Part shown: one piece after another, positions 26,279-35,269 of the stretch
Layout of the letters: every line of letters starts with the position of its first letter
Position numbering within the stretch: position 1 is the first letter of the stretch
The notes under the pieces: model-generated
The model's input: only the letters and a program-made list of their open reading frames with translations
The model's database searches: none
Told to the model about the DNA's origin: nothing
Assembly (NCBI GenBank): GCA_945871285.1
Contig: CAMBWO010000005.1
Coordinates: 1-41,773, forward strand
Origin: Pseudorhodobacter antarcticus
GTDB lineage: Bacteria; Pseudomonadota; Alphaproteobacteria; Rhodobacterales; Rhodobacteraceae
Direction of reading: 5' to 3'
DNA length: 41,773 nucleotides
Program-made: the position numbers and the translations under genes

Positions 26279-27419
26279 CCTGTTCCACATGCTGACCGAC
26301 GAAGAGCGCGCCTTTCTGGACATGCTCGCCATCTTCTGCACCCGCGAAATCGCGCCGAAGGCGGCGGAGACGGATGAAACCGCAACCTTCGTCCATGCCC
26401 AGCTGGCGGCCTTGGCGCAGACCGGGATGATGGGGGCGAACCTGCACGAACCCTATGGTGCCGGCATTTCGGCCCAGGCGCTGCTGCGGGCGGTCGAGCT
26501 TGTGGCAGGGACTTGCGGGTCCACCGCGTCAGCCTTGACGGCGCATTTCCTCGCCACCGACAGTATTGCGCTGGGCGGTGACGCGGCCCTGCAAGCCCGC
26601 TATCTGCCCGCGGCGGCCGAGGGGCGCAGCCTTGGCGCCTTTGCCCTGACCGAACCCAACGCCGGGTCCGACCCCGCCGACATGCGGACACGGGCCACGG
26701 TCGAGGGGGATGGCTACCGCATCAGGGGCCGCAAATGCTTTATCTCCAACGGCGGAGTGGCCGATTTCGTGGTGGTCTATGCCGTCACCGACCCCGCCGC
26801 CGCCCATCGCGGAATTTCGGCCTTTGTGGTGGATCGCGGCACACCAGGTCTGGTGCCGGGCCGGGTCGAGCGCACGATGGGCCTGCGGGGCGGGCATGTG
26901 TGGGAGTTGGATCTGGACCTCCATGTCCCCACCGAAAACCGTCTGGGGCCTGAGGGCACAGGGTTTCCCACCGCGATGAAAGTGCTGGACAATGGCCGGG
27001 TCGAAGTGGCCGCCATGGCCATCGGTATTGCAGGGCAAGCCATTGATCTTGCTGTGGAATGGGCACGCACCCGCATCATCGGCGGCGAGTCTTTGGCGGC
27101 CCGTCAGGGCATCCGCTGGCAATTGGCAGACATGGCCACCGACCTGCACGCCGCCCGCCTGATGGCGCTGGAGGCAGCGCGGCAGCGGCAGGCGGGTGAG
27201 AGGTTCACCGAAGCCGCCTCGATGGCCAAACTCTACGCCTCTGAAATGGCCCACCGCGTCACCGACGGCGCCTTGCAAATCCACGGCGGCTATGGCTTTA
27301 CCCGCGATTTCCCGCTGGAACGCCTGTCCCGCGATTGCCGCATCCTGCGCATCTACGAAGGCTCCTCCGAAATTCAACGCAACATCATCGCCAGCCATCT
27401 GGCCCTGAGGACATCATGA
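26271..27419 (+). CDS. Acyl-CoA dehydrogenase inside the hut operon
   Basis: [83 protein letters not shown], with the YEG catalytic glutamate context. Confidence 0.95.
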   Translation: MADLFHMLTDEERAFLDMLAIFCTREIAPKAAETDETATFVHAQLAALAQTGMMGANLHEPYGAGISAQALLRAVELVAGTCGSTASALTAHFLATDSIALGGDAALQARYLPAAAEGRSLGAFALTEPNAGSDPADMRTRATVEGDGYRIRGRKCFISNGGVADFVVVYAVTDPAAAHRGISAFVVDRGTPGLVPGRVERTMGLRGGHVWELDLDLHVPTENRLGPEGTGFPTAMKVLDNGRVEVAAMAIGIAGQAIDLAVEWARTRIIGGESLAARQGIRWQLADMATDLHAARLMALEAARQRQAGERFTEAASMAKLYASEMAHRVTDGALQIHGGYGFTRDFPLERLSRDCRILRIYEGSSEIQRNIIASHLALRTS

Positions 27420-29095
27420 CCCGCCACAACACCCGCGACATCTATCCCGCCACCGGCAGCACGATCACCGCCAAGTCCTGGATGACCGAGGCGCCGATGC
27501 GGATGTTGATGAACAACCTGCACCCCGATGTCGCTGAAAACCCACACGAATTGGTCGTTTACGGCGGCATCGGCCGCGCCGCGCGGACGTGGGAGGATTT
27601 CGACAAGATCGTCGCCACTCTGAAAACCCTGAACGACGACGAAACGCTGCTGGTGCAATCCGGCAAGCCCGTGGGCGTCTTTCGCACCCACAAAGACGCC
27701 CCCCGTGTGTTGATCGCGAACTCCAACCTTGTGCCACATTGGGCGACCTGGGACCATTTCAATGAGTTGGATAAAAAAGGTCTGGCGATGTATGGCCAGA
27801 TGACCGCGGGGTCCTGGATTTACATTGGCACTCAAGGGATTGTGCAGGGAACCTATGAAACATTTGCCGAGGCCGGGCGCCAGCACTACGACGGCAACCT
27901 GACCGGCAAATGGATCCTGACCGGCGGCTTGGGCGGCATGGGTGGCGCACAGCCTCTGGCCGCCGTGATGGCCGGGGCCTGCTGTCTGGCCGTGGAATGC
28001 GACGAAACCCGCATCGATTTCCGCATCCGCACCCGCTATGTCGATGCCAAGGCCCGCACATTGGACGAAGCCTTGGCGATGATCGACGACTGGACAGCCA
28101 AGGGCGAGGCGAAGTCGGTGGGCCTTCTGGGCAATGCCGCCGATGTGTTCCCCGAACTGGTGCGCCGCATGAAGGCCGGCGGACATCGCCCTGATATCGT
28201 GACAGATCAAACCTCTGCTCATGATCCTCTGAACGGCTATCTGCCGCAGGGCTGGACGGTGGAACAGGCCAAGGCCGCCCGTGAAGCCGATCCAAAATCC
28301 GTTGAACGCGCCGCCCGTGCCAGCATGAAAACCCATGTCGCCGCGATGGTCGATTTCTGGAACGCAGGCGTCCCGACGCTCGACTACGGCAACAACATCC
28401 GCCAGGTCGCCAAGGATGAAGGCCTGACCAACGCCTTCGCCTTCCCCGGCTTCGTTCCGGCCTATATCCGCCCCCTCTTTTGCCGCGGCATCGGCCCCTT
28501 TCGGTGGGTCGCGCTTTCGGGCGACCCCGCCGACATCCACGCCACCGACGCCGCGATGAAGCGCCTCTTCCCCGACAACGCTCACCTGCACCGCTGGCTC
28601 GACATGGCCGCCGACCGCATTGCGTTTCAGGGATTGCCGGCCCGCATCTGCTGGATCGGGCTTGGCGATCGGCACAAGGCCGGGCTGATGTTCAACGACA
28701 TGGTCCGCTCGGGCGAACTCAAGGCCCCCGTCGTGATCGGCCGCGACCATCTCGATTCAGGGTCCGTCGCCTCGCCCAACCGCGAGACCGAGGCGATGAA
28801 GGACGGCTCCGACGCCGTTTCGGACTGGCCCCTCCTCAACGCCCTCCTCAACACCGCCTCCGGTGCCACCTGGGTTTCGCTGCATCATGGCGGCGGCGTC
28901 GGGATGGGCTTTTCGCAGCATTCGGGCATGGTCATCTGTGCCGATGGCACCGAGGATGCTGCCCGAAGGATCAGCAATGTGCTGTGGAACGACCCCGCCA
29001 CCGGGGTCATGCGCCATGCCGATGCGGGCTATGACATCGCGCTGGATTGTGCCCGCGAACATGACCTGCGGTTGCCGGGCATTTTGGGGAATTGA
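27416..29095 (+). CDS. hutU: Urocanate hydratase
   Basis: [92 protein letters not shown] overlap with the acyl-CoA dehydrogenase. Confidence 0.97.
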   Translation: MTRHNTRDIYPATGSTITAKSWMTEAPMRMLMNNLHPDVAENPHELVVYGGIGRAARTWEDFDKIVATLKTLNDDETLLVQSGKPVGVFRTHKDAPRVLIANSNLVPHWATWDHFNELDKKGLAMYGQMTAGSWIYIGTQGIVQGTYETFAEAGRQHYDGNLTGKWILTGGLGGMGGAQPLAAVMAGACCLAVECDETRIDFRIRTRYVDAKARTLDEALAMIDDWTAKGEAKSVGLLGNAADVFPELVRRMKAGGHRPDIVTDQTSAHDPLNGYLPQGWTVEQAKAAREADPKSVERAARASMKTHVAAMVDFWNAGVPTLDYGNNIRQVAKDEGLTNAFAFPGFVPAYIRPLFCRGIGPFRWVALSGDPADIHATDAAMKRLFPDNAHLHRWLDMAADRIAFQGLPARICWIGLGDRHKAGLMFNDMVRSGELKAPVVIGRDHLDSGSVASPNRETEAMKDGSDAVSDWPLLNALLNTASGATWVSLHHGGGVGMGFSQHSGMVICADGTEDAARRISNVLWNDPATGVMRHADAGYDIALDCAREHDLRLPGILGN

Positions 29096-29186
29096 GGTGT
29101 CCACGCGCGGACGCTTTTGAAAATCATTCCATATCAATGGCTTGCAGTTTTTCGTTAGGGGTTAGTTAACCTGGAACCCCTTGTAG

Positions 29187-29233
29187 GATGGGCAGTCCTG
29201 CGTTTTCCCTCGGAAAACGCGGGTTTGCCCATC
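29187..29233. terminator. Long two-part hairpin between convergent hutU and the PHP gene; possible bidirectional terminator or dispersed palindromic element
   Basis: GATGGGCA(29187-29194)...TGCCCATC(29226-29233) enclosing GCGTTTTCC(29200-29208)-CTC-GGAAAACGC(29212-29220). Confidence 0.6.
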
Positions 29234-29237
29234 TTCC

Positions 29238-30194
29238 TTACACCACCCTTGGGTTCGCCGCCTTGGCGCCGGTCCAGATTGGGTTGGACCAGGCCCGTTT
29301 TCCGGCGGCGTCGATCACGGCGGCGCGGACCCAAGGGGAGTTGTTCAACCGCTCCAGCGGAACGGCGCCGCGGGTCAGCGAATGGCCGTGAACGGCCTTG
29401 GCCCCTGTCCCCCAGCCAATCGCGATGATCGAGGCAGCGGCAGAGCATTCCACCACCAGATGGTCGTCCTCGATCCGCACATCGCGCAACTCGGGCCCTT
29501 GGGTCGAATAGAAATGGCCGGCCTTCAATGCGGTCAGCAGCGCCTCGGGCTCATTCGCTTGCGATTTGACCATCACCCAGCCGCCGAAATGGTCGGGTTC
29601 CGAGAAATGCGCGTCGTCGGTCGCGATCATGGTCAGGGCGCGGCCTTCGGTCAGCAGCAGATCGGCAAGCGCGAAGCCGTCGGGCCGGTCGCAGCCTGTG
29701 GCGCAGCCGTGGTTGTAGATCTCGACCGCATGGGCGGCTGTGATGCTGCGGGCATCCTGCGCCGTCAGGCCCGACCATTGCGGATGGGCAATCGCCACAA
29801 AGGCCCCGGCCGCCACGGCCCGTGCCGCAATCTGCGGCCCGGTTTCCTGACCCGCCACCGGCAAAAAGCTGGGCGAATTGGACGGGGCGAAATCGGGCGG
29901 CAGGCCGACCGCCAGAATATGCCACAACTCGCCATTCGCCATGGCACCGGAATGCAGTTCGGCCCCCAGAATGGTGGTAAAGCTGTTGGTCCGCATCGGC
30001 ACGGTATCGACAATGGGATAGTCATAGTGCCCGACGAAATGGTCGGTCAGCGCCAGGAAATCATAGCCTTCGTCGCGGTAACGCCGGCACACCTCTTCCG
30101 GGGCCAGCACGCCATCGGAGCGGGTGGAATGGGTGTGCAGATTGCCGCGCCAAAAGCGGCCGGCGGCGGTAAAGGCGGGGTCACGCAACGTCAT
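29238..30194 (-). CDS. PHP-domain metallohydrolase (CehA/McbA-like)
   Basis: FWRGNLHTHSTRSDGVLAPEEVCRRYRDEGYDFLALTDHFVGHYDYP; VAIAHPQWSGL; TDDAHF. Confidence 0.85.
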   Translation of the reverse strand: MTLRDPAFTAAGRFWRGNLHTHSTRSDGVLAPEEVCRRYRDEGYDFLALTDHFVGHYDYPIVDTVPMRTNSFTTILGAELHSGAMANGELWHILAVGLPPDFAPSNSPSFLPVAGQETGPQIAARAVAAGAFVAIAHPQWSGLTAQDARSITAAHAVEIYNHGCATGCDRPDGFALADLLLTEGRALTMIATDDAHFSEPDHFGGWVMVKSQANEPEALLTALKAGHFYSTQGPELRDVRIEDDHLVVECSAAASIIAIGWGTGAKAVHGHSLTRGAVPLERLNNSPWVRAAVIDAAGKRAWSNPIWTGAKAANPRVV

Positions 30195-30510
30195 TGCATC
30201 CTCGGGGGTTGGGGCTTTGGCGGCAAACTGTCAGGCAAAGCCCCCTGCCGCAAGCCGATCGCCGACATTGGCCGCGAATTTTGTTTGGTTTATTTCAGTC
30301 CGGGCCCCATGAACCTGCCCCACACTTCAGCGGGGCTTGGCCTTCGCCGTGATCGGTGTCAGCCGTCCGACTCTCAGATCACCTATTATAGGTCAACGCG
30401 GCGTTACCCAGTGGGGTTCATACTTTGGCGGCCATTGTTTCCAGTTGCCATAGAAACGCCGCATTCAATTGCTGAACTGGTCTTCCGGATGATCCGAAAA
30501 GGGGAACATC

Positions 30511-30633
30511 ATGTCGGTTACAGAAACAATGGCACTGACCCTGCTGATTACAGGCAGCCTTTCGCTCTACCTCATCTTGCACGCGGCGATTGATCTGTAT
30601 CGCAATGGTCTGCCCGACCGTCGAAAACGCTGA
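30511..30633 (+). CDS. Small (40 aa) single-pass membrane protein candidate
   Basis: MSVTETMALTLLITGSLSLYLILHAAIDLYRNGLPDRRKR*, preceded by AAAAGGGGAACATC (RBS-like). Below the ORF track's apparent size cut-off. Confidence 0.55.
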   Translation: MSVTETMALTLLITGSLSLYLILHAAIDLYRNGLPDRRKR

Positions 30634-30635
30634 CC

Positions 30636-31358
30636 CTACCCCCGCCCGATATAGGGCATATCACGCGCCATGATCGTCATGAACGGCACATTGACGGTCA
30701 AGGGCAGGCTCGCCATGTGCAAGACCGCCCCCGCCACCTCGGCCACGTCCATCGTGGGTTCAATCGCAATGCGGCCATCGGCCTGCGGCACACCTTTGGT
30801 CATTGCGCGGGCCATGTCGGTCAGGGCGTTGCCGATGTCGATTTGGCCGCAGGCGATGTTGAAGGCGCGGCCATCGAGGCCCACGGTGCGGGTCAGGCCC
30901 GTGACGGCGTGTTTGGACATGGTATAAGGCGTGGACCCCGGACGCGGCACCTGCGCCGAGATCGAGCCATTGTTGATGATGCGCCCGCCCTGCGGCGTCT
31001 GGTGGCGCATGATGCCAAAGGCGGCGCGGGCGCACAGGAACATGCCGGTGATGTTGGTGTTGCAGACGGCAAGCCAGGTCTCGACCGGAATCTCGTCAAT
31101 CGGCGCGCCCTTGGCCGACATGCCGGCGTTGTTGAACAGAACGTCCAAGGTGCCAAAGCTGGCAAAGCTGGCCTCGACCGCGGCGGGGTCGGTCACGTCG
31201 CAGGGCAGGACAACGGCATTGGGATTGCCATCTGCGGTTTCGGCCAGGGGTTCCGCCCGGCGGCCAATCAGCCCGACGCGCCAGCCCTGCGCCAGAAAGG
31301 CTTGCGCGGTGGCGCGGCCAATGCCAGAGCCTGCGCCGGTCACGATGATGGATTTCAT
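30636..31358 (-). CDS. Short-chain dehydrogenase/reductase
   Basis: MKSIIVTGAGSGIGRATAQAFLAQGWRVGLIGRR; LFNNAGMSAKG; YTMSKHAVTGLTR. Confidence 0.92.
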   Translation of the reverse strand: MKSIIVTGAGSGIGRATAQAFLAQGWRVGLIGRRAEPLAETADGNPNAVVLPCDVTDPAAVEASFASFGTLDVLFNNAGMSAKGAPIDEIPVETWLAVCNTNITGMFLCARAAFGIMRHQTPQGGRIINNGSISAQVPRPGSTPYTMSKHAVTGLTRTVGLDGRAFNIACGQIDIGNALTDMARAMTKGVPQADGRIAIEPTMDVAEVAGAVLHMASLPLTVNVPFMTIMARDMPYIGRG

Positions 31359-32452
31359 TGGGTCACCTGATAGGTTGCGTTGTCCAGAAAGGCGGGGTTG
31401 ATTTCGACGCCCCAGCCCGGTTCGGCGGTCACGATGGCATGACCATCGACGATGCGGTAGGGGTCGTTCCGGAAAAGCCCGTCCTGCCAGGGGTAATAAT
31501 CAAGGCCCTCGATCGAGAACTCCAGATACTTGCCGCCGTTCGGAATCGCCTTGAGCAGGTGCATCGTGCACATCGTCACCAGCGACAGGTTGGCGGCATG
31601 GGGGGTGATGGGCAGGCCGGCGCGGGCCCCCATCGCGCAGACCTGAAGGGTGCGGGTGATGCCGCCCATATACATGACATCGGGTTGCAGGATGTCGACG
31701 GCGTGGCGGTCGATCATCAAGGTCCAGGCCGACAGTTCGCAATCCTGCTCGCCACCGGTGATGTCGATGTCCAGCGCGGCGCGGACCTGGGCGGTTTGGT
31801 CCACCTCCCAATAGGGGCAGGGTTCCTCAAAATGGCTGATGCCGTTGTCTTGCAGGATATGCCCCACCTCGATGGCGCGGGCCGGGGCATAGCAGGAATT
31901 GGCGTCAACCAGTTTGTCAATTCCGTCGCCCAAGGCTTTGGCCACAGTGGGAATAACCTCTTCGGTGCGGCCCGGCCATTCGTCAAGGCCCCGGCCACAT
32001 TCGGCCCCGACACGCCATTTGAAGGCGGTAAAGCCGTGGTCGTCGCGCAGTTTCACGAACCGCGCCGCCTCGTCCATGGGTGTGATGTCGCGCTTCATCG
32101 ATGAGGCATAGGCGCGCAGGGGGCCGGGGGTTCCACCCAACAGTTCGACCACCGGCCTGCCCGCCAGTTTGCCGCGCAAATCCCAGATTGCGGTGTCAAA
32201 TCCGGTCTGGGCGCGGCGCAGGTAGGAGCCGGGGTATTTGTGTTCGCGCTCGGAAATCAGGTTCAGCGTGTCCTCCATATCGTCGACCCGCGTGCCGATG
32301 GCGTGGCGGGCGACCTGGCGGTGAAAGACCTGCGCTGTGATGTCGGCGTTATAGGTGGACAGTTGCCCCCAACCCGTCGCGCCCGTTTCCGTGGTGACGC
32401 GGGTAAAGGTGACGAATTCGTTGCCGAAGGTTTCAAGCTTGATTATTTTCAT
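31355..32452 (-). CDS. Mandelate racemase/muconate lactonizing enzyme (enolase superfamily) protein, probable sugar-acid dehydratase
   Basis: RRAQTGFDTAIWDLRGKLAGRPVVELLGG; FKWRVG; metal-ligand contexts LVDANSCY, HFEEPCPYWE, ITGGEQD; ITPHAAN. Confidence 0.85.
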   Translation of the reverse strand: MKIIKLETFGNEFVTFTRVTTETGATGWGQLSTYNADITAQVFHRQVARHAIGTRVDDMEDTLNLISEREHKYPGSYLRRAQTGFDTAIWDLRGKLAGRPVVELLGGTPGPLRAYASSMKRDITPMDEAARFVKLRDDHGFTAFKWRVGAECGRGLDEWPGRTEEVIPTVAKALGDGIDKLVDANSCYAPARAIEVGHILQDNGISHFEEPCPYWEVDQTAQVRAALDIDITGGEQDCELSAWTLMIDRHAVDILQPDVMYMGGITRTLQVCAMGARAGLPITPHAANLSLVTMCTMHLLKAIPNGGKYLEFSIEGLDYYPWQDGLFRNDPYRIVDGHAIVTAEPGWGVEINPAFLDNATYQVTQ

Positions 32453-32456
32453 GGGG

Positions 32457-33419
32457 TTACAGCCATTTCTTCCATTTGAAATACAAAAACGTGCCCCCCG
32501 CCGACAGCAGCATCAACCCCAGAGCAAGCGGATAGCCCCAGGGTTTGTCCAGTTCGGGCATGACATGAAAGTTCATGCCATAGATCGAGGCGATCAGGGT
32601 GGGCGGCAGGAACAAGACGGCGACAACCGACACGATACGCACCGTGCCGTTCTGCAACAGGTTGATCATGCCCAGCGTGGTGTCCGTGGCCTGAGCCACG
32701 CGGGTGGCCAGATAGTCGCAGTGCACCTCAAGTGCGGCAATGTCGCGCTGCAACCCCTTGGCAATGCTTCGAAAAACGGCATCTGCCTTTTTGTCGGACA
32801 GGCCCAAAATGGCAAAGCTCATCGCCCGCTCCAGCGTCAGCAGGGCCAGACGGACGCGGGCGATCAATTCGCTTTCGCGGCCAATCAGTTGCAGGGCGTC
32901 CTGCAACATCGCCGCCGTCCGGCCTTGATCACCCGAGGCATAGACGGTGCGGTAAATCTCCTCCAACCCGCGCCCGGCGCTTTCCAGAAGGTCGGCCAGA
33001 CGGCCCACGATTTCGTCCATCAGCCCCAGGAACAACTTTTGCGCGGTGTCGCAACCCGCCCCGCCTTTGTCGGCGCGGTCGGGAAAGGTTTCAAACGGGC
33101 GGGGCACGTGGTGGCGGACGGTGATCAGCTGACGAGCGGTGAGGATGAAGCAGACCGGGCTGGACAGCGGCGTGTTGGTTTCCGTTTGGCCAGGCAGCAC
33201 GACCGTGATGTAATCGGCACCCGGTTCGCGGTAAAGGCGGTTGGAAATCTCGATCTCTTCCATGTCGGCGAGGGTCGGCACATCCACCCCCAGCGCCGTC
33301 ACGCGGTCGGTCTGGGCGGGCATGGGTTTGTACAGATCGATCCAGATCGCCTGGGCCAGGTCGGCATCGGGGTCAAGCCTGACCAGTTTGCCGCCCTCCT
33401 GCCGGTATGCATACAGCAT
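32457..33419 (-). CDS. corA: CorA-family magnesium/divalent cation transporter
   Basis: C-terminal [56 protein letters not shown] (GMN motif, two TM segments). Confidence 0.93.
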   Translation of the reverse strand: MLYAYRQEGGKLVRLDPDADLAQAIWIDLYKPMPAQTDRVTALGVDVPTLADMEEIEISNRLYREPGADYITVVLPGQTETNTPLSSPVCFILTARQLITVRHHVPRPFETFPDRADKGGAGCDTAQKLFLGLMDEIVGRLADLLESAGRGLEEIYRTVYASGDQGRTAAMLQDALQLIGRESELIARVRLALLTLERAMSFAILGLSDKKADAVFRSIAKGLQRDIAALEVHCDYLATRVAQATDTTLGMINLLQNGTVRIVSVVAVLFLPPTLIASIYGMNFHVMPELDKPWGYPLALGLMLLSAGGTFLYFKWKKWL

Positions 33420-33541
33420 CTTGTCCCCCTTGTGTCACGCCAATGCCTAACCCGCCCCGCAGGCCGATCCAAGCCTTGTCGCGGGACTGCTGGACAAAAG
33501 GCCGGGCGCAGGCCAAACCCATGCGGGAAACCGGGGGTCCT

Positions 33542-34213
33542 ATGGCGATTGATCTGGTCATATTCGATTGCGACGGCGTGCTGATCGACAGCGAAATCAT
33601 CTCGGCCCAGATGCTGATTGATGAATTGGCGGGCTTGGGGGTGCGGATTGACCTGGCCTATGTGGCGCGGCATTTTCTGGGGCGGTCCTATCCCACCGTG
33701 ATGGCGACGATCCGCAAGGAATTTGGCCTGGACCTGCCGCCCGCGTTCGAGGACCAGTATCGCACCCGCCTGATGGCGGCGTTTGCGGCCGGGCTGACCA
33801 TCATGCCCCATGTGCAGCAGACGCTGGACAGCCTGACCCTGCCCTATTGCGTGGCGACATCCAGCAGCCCGATGCGGGCGCAAAAGTCGTTGGAAATGGT
33901 GGGTCTGGCGCATCTGACCGGCGCTCGGCTGTTCACGGCAACGATGGTGGCCCACGGCAAACCCGCGCCGGACCTGTTTTTGCTGTGCGCCGAACGACAT
34001 GGCGTGGCCCCGGCAAACTGTCTGGTGATCGAGGACAGCCTGAACGGCGTGCGGGCGGCGCGGGCGGCGGGGATGCCGGTCTGGCGGTTCATCGGCGGGT
34101 CGCATCTGAGGGGTCGGGCGCTGGATGAACCTGAAGGCGCGCGGCCAGACGGACACTTTGATACATTCGCCGGATTTTACGACATTCATCCGGATCTGAA
34201 GGGGATGAGATGA
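33542..34213 (+). CDS. HAD-superfamily phosphatase (beta-phosphoglucomutase/phosphoglycolate phosphatase-like)
   Basis: [84 protein letters not shown]. Confidence 0.9.
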   Translation: MAIDLVIFDCDGVLIDSEIISAQMLIDELAGLGVRIDLAYVARHFLGRSYPTVMATIRKEFGLDLPPAFEDQYRTRLMAAFAAGLTIMPHVQQTLDSLTLPYCVATSSSPMRAQKSLEMVGLAHLTGARLFTATMVAHGKPAPDLFLLCAERHGVAPANCLVIEDSLNGVRAARAAGMPVWRFIGGSHLRGRALDEPEGARPDGHFDTFAGFYDIHPDLKGMR

Positions 34214-35163
34214 GCAGGATCGACAACGAACCCTCCTTGCATGACGAGGCGGCGCGGGCGGGGTGGCTGTATTATGTGGGGGGCATGACGCAGGATCAGA
34301 TTGCGACCGAGTTGGGCGTGTCCCGCCAGCGGGCGCAGCGTCTGGTCAGCCGGGCCATGGCCGAGGGGTTGATTCAGGTGCGGCTGAGCCACCGCATCGG
34401 CACCTGCCTGACGCTGGAGGCCGCCCTGACCGACCGTTACGGCCTGACGCGCTGCCGTGTCGTGCCCTCGCTTGCCCCCGGTGCCGATGCAGTGCGCGCC
34501 ACCTCGCCCGCTGCGGCGGCCGAGTTGGAGCGGGTGTTGCGGATGCCCGAGCCCAAGGTGATTGCACTGGGCACTGGCCGTTCGATGCGCGGGATGGTGG
34601 ATGCGTTGGAGGGGGTCGAGGCCGATCACCACCGGTTGGTGTCGCTGATCGGCAATATCGCGCCGGACGGGTCGGCGTCGTTCTTTGACGTCGTGATGCG
34701 GATCGCCGACAAGGTCCGCGCCCCGCATTACCCGATGCCGGTGCCGGTGATTTCGACCACCCCCGAGGAGAACGCCGCCTTTCACGCCCTGGCCCCGGTG
34801 CGGCGGGTGGTTGATCTGGCGCGGGCGGCGGATGTGATCTTTGTCGGCGTCGGCCAGATGTCAGATGATGCGCCGCTGCTGGCCGATGGCTTTGTCACGC
34901 GGGCCGAGTTGGACGAGATGCAGGCGGCCGGGGCGGTGGGCGAGGTGGCGGGTTGGGTTTTTGATTCGCAAGGTCAATACCTGGATGTGGGCACCAACCG
35001 GCGCACCGGGGGGGTGCGGATCGTGCAGGGACTGGACCGCCCGGCGATCGGAATCGCGGCGGGGGCGTCCAAGGTCGCGGCGATTGCTGCGGCGCTGCAA
35101 TCACGCATTATCAACGGCTTGGTCACAGACGAGGCCACGGCAACCGCCATTCTGGCCCGCTGA
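34210..35163 (+). CDS. SorC/DeoR-type sugar-binding transcriptional regulator
   Basis: [46 protein letters not shown], then a sugar-binding domain; sits directly upstream of the polyol ABC operon. Confidence 0.9.
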   Translation: MSRIDNEPSLHDEAARAGWLYYVGGMTQDQIATELGVSRQRAQRLVSRAMAEGLIQVRLSHRIGTCLTLEAALTDRYGLTRCRVVPSLAPGADAVRATSPAAAAELERVLRMPEPKVIALGTGRSMRGMVDALEGVEADHHRLVSLIGNIAPDGSASFFDVVMRIADKVRAPHYPMPVPVISTTPEENAAFHALAPVRRVVDLARAADVIFVGVGQMSDDAPLLADGFVTRAELDEMQAAGAVGEVAGWVFDSQGQYLDVGTNRRTGGVRIVQGLDRPAIGIAAGASKVAAIAAALQSRIINGLVTDEATATAILAR

Positions 35164-35165
35164 GC

Positions 35166-35248
35166 TTTTGCTCATGCAGCATAAAAAAGCTCTTGACGGA
35201 GCACGGAGTCATATGAGCATTTACCCGTCAGGCGATGTTTTGCTCAAT
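35166..35248. promoter_or_regulatory. Repeated TGCTCA/TGAGCA half-sites upstream of the polyol ABC operon; candidate SorC-type operators
   Basis: TTTTGCTCA at 35166-35174 and 35238-35246 (direct repeats) and TGAGCA at 35214-35219 (inverted). Confidence 0.4.
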
Positions 35249-35269
35249 CGCTATCCAGGGAGGATACCA

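Noticed and set aside
34841-35269. Long N-terminal extension of the sugar-binding protein ORF
   Set aside because: Overlaps the SorC regulator gene out of frame. The real start at 35270 has an RBS and a signal peptide.
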